From Promethearchaeia archaeon (lineage in GTDB: Archaea > Asgardarchaeota > Lokiarchaeia > Sigyniarchaeales > SOKP01): a stretch of DNA of 5,961 bases. Below are positions 1 to 5,394 of the stretch, in pieces. The stretch lies in NCBI GenBank assembly GCA_029856445.1, contig JAHQWY010000236.1, positions 1 through 5,961 of the forward strand, in the 5' to 3' direction. Every line of letters begins with the position of its first letter. Position 1 is the first letter of the stretch. The translations under genes were made by a program, and so were the position numbers. The notes beneath the pieces are model-generated. The model made no database searches and was not told the DNA's origin. It saw nothing but the letters and a program-made list of their open reading frames with translations.

Positions 1-51
1 AAAAATAAATATACCAACCGTTACAAGTAAAAATTTTTTCATTTTTTTCAT
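1..51 (-). CDS. N-terminus of a membrane or exported protein (partial)
   Basis: The reverse strand opens with ATG at 49-51 and stays open for 17 codons to the window edge, reading MKKMKKFLLVTVGIFIF. Four lysines followed by an unbroken hydrophobic run is the form of a signal peptide n- and h-region or of a first membrane helix. An AGGGG stretch (58-62, reverse strand) lies 6 nt before the ATG and could act as a ribosome site, and a TATA-like box sits about 35 nt upstream. A second in-frame ATG at codon 4 is a possible alternative start. Nothing can be said about the mature protein, since only the leader is inside the window. Confidence 0.55.
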   Translation of the reverse strand, partial: MKKMKKFLLVTVGIFIF

Positions 52-83
52 AATACGCCCCTAATTTCTGTAATTTTTCTATA

Positions 84-93
84 GCTTATAAAA
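84..93 (-). promoter_or_regulatory. TATA-like box for the left-edge gene
   Basis: The reverse strand reads TTTTATAAGC here. Archaeal transcription usually starts about 25 nt downstream of the TATA centre, which would give a leader of roughly 12 nt that still includes the AGGGG element before the ATG at 51. The position fits, but the region is so AT-rich that similar strings are common. Confidence 0.35.
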
Positions 94-461
94 CAAACCA
101 AAGTTTGTCTCATTACTATCATTCTAGTTTTATTAAAACTTCAAAAAAATTACTTCAATTTTTTATGCAAAAATTAAATTGTAGATATCAATATAACCAA
201 CTTTGCTTTATAAACATTATTGTATTGGCATATCAATTCTATCAATTCTCCCTATATCTCTTTTTAATTACATTTTTAAGTAATCTCTTGAAATGTGATA
301 AATAGTGATAATGATCTCATCGGTTTAATGAATATTATGTTTATTCTTTATTTTTTCCTATAATAAAGGAAATTTAATATTTATAATGAATTTGATAGAG
401 ATGAGATGTGATTGAAAAATAGAGGAGTTCTTCTGATCCTGTATTTTAATATTAAGTAATA
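94..461. other. Gene-free AT-rich spacer
   Basis: I see no convincing gene, tRNA or structured RNA here. A plus-strand frame at 105-305 is open for 66 codons, but its product is a low-complexity mix of Phe, Ile, Leu, Tyr and Asn with no ribosome site, as AT-rich noise would give. Two inverted repeats are nested in the spacer. Arms ATCTCATC (314-321) and GATGAGAT (400-407) enclose a tight TTTCCT/AGGAAA hairpin (354-359 and 367-372). They may be a structured trailer or remnant; no function is assigned. Confidence 0.5.
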
Positions 462-484
462 ATAAAGAAAAAAAAGAAAAAAAT
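462..484 (-). terminator. T-rich terminator of the histone gene
   Basis: Read on the reverse strand, the stretch about 35 nt after the histone stop codon consists almost entirely of T, broken only by single C residues. Runs of T downstream of a stop codon are the usual archaeal termination signal, so this is the likely 3' end of the histone transcript. Confidence 0.5.
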
Positions 485-516
485 ATTAATGGTAATCTTA
501 TCCATCAATTAACTGT

Positions 517-735
517 TTACTTGTATTTGATAGATAAGAGGAGATCATTCTTTGTGATCTTCTTGCGGTTCGCGTGCATAGTAAAGGTTCGAGCTTGTTC
601 AGTTAAAGCAGAAGCTGTTTTTTCTAAATGATCAATTAATAAATCAACTGCATTGCGAGCTACGATTGATGCTCCTTGTTGTTTCATTAATCTCCTAATA
701 GGTGACCATGCAAACGAATGTTTCTTTTTAGCCAT
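517..735 (-). CDS. Archaeal histone (HMf-type single histone fold)
   Basis: This 72-residue basic protein has the length and pattern of the archaeal HMf/HTk family, which dimerise and wrap DNA into hypernucleosomes. Helix 1 spans about residues 12-20 (SPIRRLMKQQG), loop 1 follows Gly21, the long helix 2 covers about 26-53, loop 2 carries the DNA-contacting NRKKI motif (56-60), and helix 3 (61-70, TKNDLLLSIK) is short as usual. A brief N-terminal extension (AKKKHS) precedes the fold; it is far shorter than a eukaryotic tail. Helix 2 has a polar, His/Thr-containing face (DHLEKT, TFTMHAN) where the reference HMf proteins are more Glu/Ala-rich. The start is fixed by GGAGG 8 nt upstream. The gene appears monocistronic: T-rich sequence follows it, and a long spacer separates it from the divergent proteasome gene. 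Confidence 0.95.
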   Translation of the reverse strand: MAKKKHSFAWSPIRRLMKQQGASIVARNAVDLLIDHLEKTASALTEQARTFTMHANRKKITKNDLLLSIKYK

Positions 736-743
736 TTTTTATT

Positions 744-748
744 CCTCC
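744..748 (-). promoter_or_regulatory. Shine-Dalgarno site of the histone gene
   Basis: The reverse strand reads GGAGG, 8 nt before the histone ATG. It is the only full-strength ribosome binding site in the window; the other genes have weak or no such motif, suggesting leaderless or short-leader transcripts. This marks the histone message for strong translation initiation. Confidence 0.8.
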
Positions 749-757
749 AAAATTTTT

Positions 758-780
758 AGATTTAAATCTTAAAATTTAAG
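758..780. promoter_or_regulatory. Two abutting palindromes at the histone promoter
   Basis: AGATTTAAATCT (758-769) is a perfect 12-bp palindrome. It overlaps CTTAAA-A-TTTAAG (768-780), a perfect 13-bp palindrome around one central base. The reverse strand of the second contains TTAAATTTT, a TATA-like string whose expected start point (near 750) would just include the GGAGG at 744-748. The arrangement suits a regulator site overlapping the core promoter, but AT-only palindromes arise easily in such sequence. Confidence 0.4.
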
Positions 781-937
781 TTTTTAATTTTTTAGTTGGT
801 TATTTTTAAAGTGTCTTAGATAATATAATGTCTGAAGAGTTATTTAAATGTTTTGACTAAATCAGCAGAATATGAACAGTTAAATGAAAAAAAAATCACG
901 ACAAAAAATTGGGATTTCAATTAAAGGGTCATCACCC

Positions 938-1306
938 ATGATCATTCAATGGTTGATCATTGAAAAAATATGAAGTAATTTTTTTAGAATCACAATGGTT
1001 AGGAATCCAATTTTGGTTAATTGGTTGTTATAATAAGTTTTATTATAACTTAATAGGGAATTAAAAAATTTTTAATAAAAGTCAATAATCCCAATCAAGT
1101 GGGATATTATTAATGATGTGATCATATGCGAGATAATGATTCAAAAAATATGAATTACATTTTTTGTACACACAATAATTCAAATAATAAAAGTGAGTAA
1201 GTTTTCTATAAGTACTTTTTAGCTATGGTTTAGAGGAGATCTAAAAAATTTCTAATTAAACCAAATCATCCCCACTTAATGTCATATGATGATTTGTATG
1301 ATCATA
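938..1306. repeat. Degenerate tandem repeat, period 180 bp, about 2.3 units
   Basis: Three blocks recur at exactly 180-bp offsets. TGATCAT lies at 939-945, 1119-1125 and 1299-1305. A 36-bp block at 961-996 (starting TGAAAAAATATGAA) matches 1141-1176 (TCAAAAAATATGAA). A 20-bp block at 1061-1080 (TTAAAAAATT followed by TTTAATAAAA) matches 1241-1260 at 17 positions. By hand count, 1061-1126 against 1241-1306 is about 70% identical without gaps, and 941-1000 against 1121-1180 about 68%. Identity between blocks falls towards background. Unit boundaries are arbitrary. This looks like an old tandem duplication or spaced regulatory boxes; no coding potential is shared. Confidence 0.5.
1027..1049. repeat. 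Perfect 10-bp inverted repeat (hairpin)
   Basis: GTTATAATAA (1027-1036) and TTATTATAAC (1040-1049) are exact reverse complements separated by GTT. The stem is almost all A-T, so an RNA hairpin would be weak; it could equally be a protein-binding dyad. It lies within the first unit of the 180-bp repeat and has no obvious counterpart in the second. Confidence 0.45.
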
Positions 1307-1476
1307 AACATTATATCATAATTGAAATATAAAGGAAAAATTCATTTCAATATATACATCATATGAGTAATTGTAATATGAACAACTATACTTGTCAAGG
1401 AAAAATAAAATTTGATTATTTTTGGATGCAAAGTGTTAAATTTTATAAATTTAAAGCACAAATTTTAATTAGTTCT

Positions 1477-1501
1477 GTTTATTTATAATTACAAAATAAA
1501 C
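1477..1501 (+). promoter_or_regulatory. Proteasome-gene promoter with inverted repeat over the TATA box
   Basis: TTTATAAT at 1482-1489 is a good archaeal TATA-like box and predicts a start near 1511, about 23 nt before the ATG. It sits inside an inverted repeat with perfect 8-bp arms, GTTTATTT (1477-1484) and AAATAAAC (1494-1501), separated by 9 nt. A weak ribosome-site-like GTGA (1523-1526) precedes the ATG by 7 nt. The dyad could be a repressor site; binding is inferred only from the symmetry. Confidence 0.4.
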
Positions 1502-1533
1502 ATAATAATTCAATACTAATAAGTGAATATTTT

Positions 1534-2151
1534 ATGGCTCAACAAATTATGGTTCCTGGAGCGTGCGGTGTAGCTATCAAATGCAAAGATGGTGTTGTTC
1601 TTGGTAATGACCGTCGGGCAACGTGGGGGTACACAGTCACGAATAAATCGACAAAGAAAGTGTTTAAAATAACAGATTATATTGGAATGGCGGCTTATGG
1701 ATTGATAGGGGATTTTCAAATTCTTGTGAAAATACTAAGAGCACAAGCCAATTTATACATTTTAGATGCTGGTGAAAGAATTTCAACTCGAAGTATGGGA
1801 AAGATGGTGTCTAACTATTTATATTCAAGGAAAATGATGCCATTATATACTAATTTGGTTGTTGCTGGTATGGATCCAAGTGGTCCTGAATTATATACTC
1901 TGGATGCGATTGGGAGTTTAATGCCAGATGATTTTGGGACAACTGGAACAGGTATGTTGTTATCAATTGGTATCTTAGAAGCAGAATATAAACCTAATAT
2001 GACAGTTTCTGCTGGCGAAAAATTAGTGGAAAAAGCGATAAGAAATTCAATTTCACGAGATGTAATGTCGGGTAATGGTATTGATATTTTGACTATAACG
2101 CAGGATGGAGCAATAGAAAAATATTTAGAAGTAAAAGAATTAGGCGAATGA
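1534..2151 (+). CDS. psmB: 20S proteasome beta-type subunit, probably non-catalytic (Thr1 replaced by Ala)
   Basis: This 205-residue protein has the full beta-subunit pattern: CKDGVVLGNDRRAT (17-30), KKVFKI (41-46), YGLIGD (55-60), SGPELYTLD (116-124) and SRDVMSGNGIDI (174-185). Active archaeal beta subunits cleave a short propeptide after Gly to expose Thr1 (typically G-TTTVG). Here the junction reads PGACGVAIK, so Gly9 is kept but residue 10, at the Thr1 position, is Ala. Counting from Ala10 as 1, Asp17 (D26), Lys33 (K42) and Gly47 (G56) fall exactly in place. D176 and S179 match Asp166/Ser169, and Thr139 replaces Ser129. The fold and most of the active site are kept while the nucleophile is absent. 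A structural subunit paired with an active paralogue elsewhere, like the inactive beta subunits of eukaryotes, is the likely role. Cys11 as an alternative nucleophile would be out of register. The ring-assembly role is inferred. Confidence 0.9.
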   Translation: MAQQIMVPGACGVAIKCKDGVVLGNDRRATWGYTVTNKSTKKVFKITDYIGMAAYGLIGDFQILVKILRAQANLYILDAGERISTRSMGKMVSNYLYSRKMMPLYTNLVVAGMDPSGPELYTLDAIGSLMPDDFGTTGTGMLLSIGILEAEYKPNMTVSAGEKLVEKAIRNSISRDVMSGNGIDILTITQDGAIEKYLEVKELGE

Positions 2152-2153
2152 CT

Positions 2154-2187
2154 TTTACAGCTCTTTTTCCTAAAATTTAAAATTTTA
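2154..2187 (+). terminator. T-rich tract and 17-bp palindrome after the proteasome gene
   Basis: Immediately after the stop codon come short T tracts (2154-2157 and 2163-2168), a plausible archaeal termination signal. They are followed by TAAAATTT-A-AAATTTTA (2171-2187), a perfect palindrome around one base. The palindrome could be a weak terminator stem or an operator for the RING gene. If termination here is partial, the proteasome and RING genes could share a transcript. Confidence 0.35.
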
Positions 2188-2266
2188 CCTAACAATCATT
2201 AACAATTTATTGTATGACCTCTTCCTTTTATTATGTATTAGAATCCATTCGACGAGTAATATAATA

Positions 2267-4333
2267 ATGAATTTAACCGATAACACTTTCACTGATGATA
2301 AAGAAATTAAAACGTTTCCTAAGGAAGAAATTCTCAAGATAAAAGAAACATTAACTAAATTTAAATCAAGAAAAGCTGAAGAATCAGAAATTAATGAATT
2401 CATAGAATCAAAACTAAATTTATCCTCTCCAATATTAAATTCATACTCTGAATATTTACATGAAATTACTATTTTCTTAAATGAGTTTATAATCAATTCT
2501 GAAGTTGAACTTAATAATAGGTATTATTACCATATAAAATCAAGAATTCTGAAAGAATTAAATCGGATAATAAATGATGTACAGAATTTAAATTCAAATT
2601 GTTCTAATATAAAACGATTAATCAAAAATAGTAATATAATTTTAAACAATACTCTTTCAAATACTATTGACATACTTCGTCAAAGTAATGATATTGCATC
2701 TAAAATTATTAACTCATTAGAGGAAACTAATAAGCTTTATGAAGATCAGCTTCATTTATGGGTTGAGATAAACAAAATTAAAAACTCAAACTTTAAATTA
2801 AATGAAATCCCAGAAGTTTTGAAAAATTGGGGTGAATTTGAAGATTTATATGTATTTATTAAAAGTTTAAATGAAGTTTTCATTAAAAAAAGGAAAAAGG
2901 AGAAACAAGAAGTTTTATTAACATTTCATTTTGATGAGTTATATCAATTTTTACTCTCTAATAATGAAAAAAAGATAAAATTTTATTCTGATTTAACTTA
3001 TCTCTTAAATTTTAATAAAATCATTGAAGAATATCAAGACGATGAGTTTATAAATATTCTTGAAAGGAAAGAAATTATACAAAATCTCAAGCATTTTGTA
3101 AAACCGCTTCTTAAGGAGTTGATCTTAGAAAAACTTCAAGATTTTATTACTGAAATTGAGGAATTTGAATTACAGAATAAACAAATAGATATCGAACTTA
3201 AATCTATAGAAGATCAGAAAATTAGGATTTTTGTTCCAAAAGTAGTAGATTATTATATTTTAGGATTAGAAAAGAAATTTCAGGAAAAGATACATGAAGA
3301 TACCGAATCCGAAGAATTCGAGAATATAGCAGACTTTTATTACAATAAAATAGATAATTTTTATTCAAAAATTCAGGAAATAGAGGATTGGGTTTTAACT
3401 TTGGAAAATTTTCTTGTGCCTTATAATAGTATAACAGAATCGTATAGGAAAATTTTTACAAATATCTCGTCTGAAATATATCGCAGAAAAAATGAATATT
3501 TATCTTTCATTAAAACTGTCAAAGATGAGGAAGTTAGAGTAAATATTAGGAATTTTATCAAAAGAAAAATTTCAGAACTTAATGAATTAATAAGAACCTA
3601 TGAAGATGAAACGTCAATTATAATTAAAGAAGAATTTCCTCAACTAAAACAGATTAGGGAGATTCTGAGTCGATATAGTACCAAAATTCGGGACATAAAA
3701 GATGAGGTATTTAAAACACTTGATTCTAGAAAGACTCAAGACATTGATATATATCAAATAATAAAACTATGGGAAGATAATTTTAATCGTAAAAAGCAAC
3801 AATTAACTTTTCTTATATCCCTTTTGATAAACAAGTTACTTAAAAGTTTCAAGGAATTTCTTGATAAAGAAGGATTCTTATTTGCTACTATTACTGAAAT
3901 TTCTGAACAGACTGAAAATTTTGAAGGTTTACCACTAAATTTCGCATTATCAGCCTTCCTTGCTGAGAAATTAACTGAGGATGAGTTAAGAGAAAGAATA
4001 GCCGAATTAAATTCAAAAATTAATCAATTAAATAATTCTCTTGGACTTTATCAGGTAGAATTATCAAAATTGGAAAAGATTTTATCTAGTCGGGTAAAAT
4101 TGAGCAAAGGACTTTCCGATTCAGAAGTACAGTGTACCGTTTGTCATAAATATATTAATTTTGCTAAGAATCAGGTAATCACTTGTCCTTTCTGTGGCAG
4201 CACATACCATTATCTCTGTGTTGCATTTTGGCTCTCTAAATATAATACCTGTCCAATGTGTCAAAATCACTTTCTTGAACCTCATTCAAATCTATTTGAA
4301 GGTCAAGAGGATCAAGAATTAGAAAAGTATTAA
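2267..4333 (+). CDS. Long helical/coiled-coil protein with C-terminal RING finger (E3-like candidate)
   Basis: I chose the ATG at 2267 (688 residues). The frame extends to an ATG at 2210, but those 19 extra residues look like untranslated leader, and a TATA-like TTTTATTA (2227-2234) lies just upstream of 2267. Residues ~1-605 are charged and helical with no membrane segment; the strongest coiled coil is about 566-605 (ELRERIAELNSKINQLNN). The C-terminus carries eight metal ligands: C623-x2-C626-x13-C640-x2-C643-x4-H648-x2-C651-x10-C662-x2-C665. The second half, HYLCVAFWLSKYNTCPMC, has the RING signature H-x2-C-x3-W-L followed by CP-x-C, including the Trp that contacts E2 enzymes in eukaryotic RING E3s. 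Ligand order C4HC3 resembles RING variants. The residue after the last Cys, often Arg in active E3s, is Gln. An acidic tail follows. RING ligases transfer ubiquitin from E2 to substrate; activity here is inferred. The helical part is not recognised. Confidence 0.85.
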   Translation: MNLTDNTFTDDKEIKTFPKEEILKIKETLTKFKSRKAEESEINEFIESKLNLSSPILNSYSEYLHEITIFLNEFIINSEVELNNRYYYHIKSRILKELNRIINDVQNLNSNCSNIKRLIKNSNIILNNTLSNTIDILRQSNDIASKIINSLEETNKLYEDQLHLWVEINKIKNSNFKLNEIPEVLKNWGEFEDLYVFIKSLNEVFIKKRKKEKQEVLLTFHFDELYQFLLSNNEKKIKFYSDLTYLLNFNKIIEEYQDDEFINILERKEIIQNLKHFVKPLLKELILEKLQDFITEIEEFELQNKQIDIELKSIEDQKIRIFVPKVVDYYILGLEKKFQEKIHEDTESEEFENIADFYYNKIDNFYSKIQEIEDWVLTLENFLVPYNSITESYRKIFTNISSEIYRRKNEYLSFIKTVKDEEVRVNIRNFIKRKISELNELIRTYEDETSIIIKEEFPQLKQIREILSRYSTKIRDIKDEVFKTLDSRKTQDIDIYQIIKLWEDNFNRKKQQLTFLISLLINKLLKSFKEFLDKEGFLFATITEISEQTENFEGLPLNFALSAFLAEKLTEDELRERIAELNSKINQLNNSLGLYQVELSKLEKILSSRVKLSKGLSDSEVQCTVCHKYINFAKNQVITCPFCGSTYHYLCVAFWLSKYNTCPMCQNHFLEPHSNLFEGQEDQELEKY

Positions 4334-4334
4334 A

Positions 4335-4610
4335 TTATTTTTCTTGGTGCTCTATTTTTATAAAATTTGAAACTTCATTTCCTCTTACGCAAAAACCAGA
4401 GTCAAGAAAAAGGGTTAAGGCATGTAATGGTGTGTTATTACTTGTATGACAATGAATATATCTTAACGGCCAATGGTTTATTTTAGACGTATCAATATTC
4501 AATATATCAATGTCTCTACCCTAGATTTTTTTCTTACATACAGGAGAAATCGCTAATAGTTTTCTTATAAGAAATTTACGGAATTCAATATTAGTTAGAT
4601 TTTCTTCCAT
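4335..4610 (-). pseudogene. Small 92-codon reading frame interrupted by one in-frame TAG
   Basis: From ATG at 4608-4610 the reverse strand reads 29 codons (MEENLTNIEFRKFLIRKLLA...CKKKI), a TAG at 4521-4523, then 61 more codons in the same frame (GRDIDILNIDTSK...NFIKIEHQEK) to TAA at 4335-4337. By hand count, GC is about 36%, 29% and 21% at codon positions 1, 2 and 3, the gradient expected of coding sequence in an AT-rich genome. No ATG or GTG start exists after the TAG, so the second part is not a separate gene by ordinary rules. A single indel cannot remove the stop, because both parts share one frame. The frame ends 1 bp from the convergent RING gene. I do not recognise the product. Either a nonsense mutation broke a small gene, or TAG is read through (for example as pyrrolysine). 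The His/Cys cluster (HCH, FC) is noted without assigned function. Confidence 0.45.
4336..4360 (+). terminator. T-rich 3' end of the RING gene
   Basis: Two T-rich tracts (4338-4345 and 4354-4359) begin within a few bases of the RING gene's stop codon and are a plausible archaeal terminator. They lie inside the last codons of the convergent TAG-interrupted frame, so the two transcripts would overlap at their ends. Confidence 0.3.
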
Positions 4611-4630
4611 AGAACCCTGACCAATATGTC

Positions 4631-4639
4631 TTATTTAAA
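4631..4639 (-). promoter_or_regulatory. TATA-like box giving a leaderless start at 4610
   Basis: The reverse strand contains TTTAAATAA here, centred about 25 nt before the ATG at 4610. This is the distance at which archaeal transcription would begin on or next to that ATG, giving a leaderless message and explaining the lack of a ribosome site. It supports the TAG-interrupted frame having been a functional gene. An imperfect 16-bp palindrome (4649-4664) lies just upstream. Confidence 0.35.
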
Positions 4640-4703
4640 TTACGATCCTAATTTCTGAGAATTAATCATGAAGGGATTTTAAAATATGTGAATAATACTT
4701 AGA

Positions 4704-5363
4704 TCATACACTAGGAGGAAACAGAACTATATTAAAAGACAAATATAACCCGAAAATAATCATAAAAACTCCACAGGTTAATAAAACATACTTATAGATC
4801 TTAGGATTCAGAGATTTACCCCCCAGAAATATACCTATAGATATGGGCACATACCAAACGAAATCAGCTAACTCATGTCCAAAAAAGAATAATAGAAATC
4901 CGAAAGGTCGATTTAGAGAAACGTTTAAATCATACATTATCTTAATACCTGCTGTAGCCCACCAAAATTCCCAATATGGATTAGTTATAGAATAGAAAAT
5001 TCCCCCAACGAAGCTATTGCCCCTAAAATTTGTCATTTCTTGATTGTCAAAATCTAAATCTATTTCATATCTTTTATTTTGTACATCCCTTATGGTAAAA
5101 ACGCCAAAAGTAATCAAACAGCTCCCCCCAACTATTCCTAATATAATAAGAAAGATTAGATTTTGAAAAAGTAAAGAAGCACCTAATAATAGAATTATTA
5201 ATAGAGCTAATTCTAGAACAAGATGACCTAGTATTATGAAAAAACCAGCAAGATAGCCTTTTTCTTCTTTAAGAGATTTGTATATTGTAAATGTTAGGAC
5301 TGGTCCAGGAGTGACTGCTCCTGATATTCCTACGACAAAAGATATTAGAAAAATTTCAATCAT
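4704..5363 (-). CDS. LysE/RhtB-family membrane exporter
   Basis: This 219-residue, very hydrophobic protein matches the LysE superfamily of small exporters, best known for moving amino acids out of the cell. The family hallmark near the start of helix 1 is present as SGAVTPGPVLTF (14-25), with the P-G-P turn at 19-21. The second hallmark, an Asn-Pro at the start of a later helix followed by aromatics, is TNPYWEFWW (127-135). Membrane spans are about 4-26, 38-61, 66-90, 119-141, 151-178 and 189-211, six as usual, with a charged loop at 92-112. Length fits the ~200-residue norm. The substrate cannot be read from sequence. The start MIEIFL lacks a ribosome site and lies 31 bp after the preceding same-strand gene, which suggests co-transcription. 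The gene ends with TGA. Confidence 0.85.
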   Translation of the reverse strand: MIEIFLISFVVGISGAVTPGPVLTFTIYKSLKEEKGYLAGFFIILGHLVLELALLIILLLGASLLFQNLIFLIILGIVGGSCLITFGVFTIRDVQNKRYEIDLDFDNQEMTNFRGNSFVGGIFYSITNPYWEFWWATAGIKIMYDLNVSLNRPFGFLLFFFGHELADFVWYVPISIGIFLGGKSLNPKIYKYVLLTCGVFMIIFGLYLSFNIVLFPPSV

Positions 5364-5394
5364 TTTCTGAGATGAGAAAGGAGATTTATTCGCT

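Larger units (their letters stand above)
781..1476. other. Long divergent intergenic region without a clear gene
   Basis: Almost 700 bp lie between the histone promoter and the proteasome promoter, unusually long for an archaeal genome. I found no supported gene, tRNA or rRNA. The stretch contains a degenerate ~180-bp tandem repeat, a 10-bp-stem hairpin (1027-1049), a second stem with arms AATAATCCC (1084-1092) and GGGATATTATT (1101-1111), and an 8-bp inverted repeat ATTGAAAT/ATTTCAAT (1321-1328 and 1344-1351). Short open stretches at 828-924 and 1363-1488 are weak. Confidence 0.6.

Noticed and set aside
105..305. 66-codon plus-strand open frame
   Set aside because: Product is low-complexity Phe/Ile/Leu/Tyr/Asn, has no ribosome site or domain, and lies in an AT-rich spacer behind a minus-strand promoter.
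938..1306. CRISPR array
   Set aside because: The repeated blocks are 180 bp apart, diverged and without uniform repeats or spacers.
1363..1488. 41-codon plus-strand frame before the proteasome gene
   Set aside because: Its end overlaps the proteasome TATA box and inverted repeat, there is no ribosome site, and 40 open codons are not rare by chance. Only homologues could revive it.
1564..1569. Cys11 as an N-terminal nucleophile of the proteasome-like protein
   Set aside because: Cys nucleophiles exist in the wider Ntn-hydrolase superfamily, but spacing to Asp26, Lys42 and Gly56 puts Ala10, not Cys11, at position 1.
1516..1719. 67-codon minus-strand frame at the proteasome start
   Set aside because: Overlaps the conserved proteasome N-terminus in antisense; no independent support.
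1815..2195. 126-codon minus-strand frame over the proteasome gene
   Set aside because: Antisense shadow of a well-supported proteasome subunit; no motif of its own.
2210..2266. Upstream ATG extending the RING protein by 19 residues with a hydrophobic start (MYDLFLLLCIRIH)
   Set aside because: It looked like a signal peptide, but a candidate promoter lies inside it and the acidic, polar protein from 2267 has no other export feature. The later ATG is preferred, though not proved.
2185..2496. 103-codon minus-strand frame over the start of the RING gene
   Set aside because: Antisense shadow of the long helical coding region, with no motif or ribosome site.
4334..4703. tRNA or structured RNA in the spacer after the RING gene
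   Set aside because: No cloverleaf, GC-rich stem or T-loop motif found; the TAG-interrupted frame explains most of it better.
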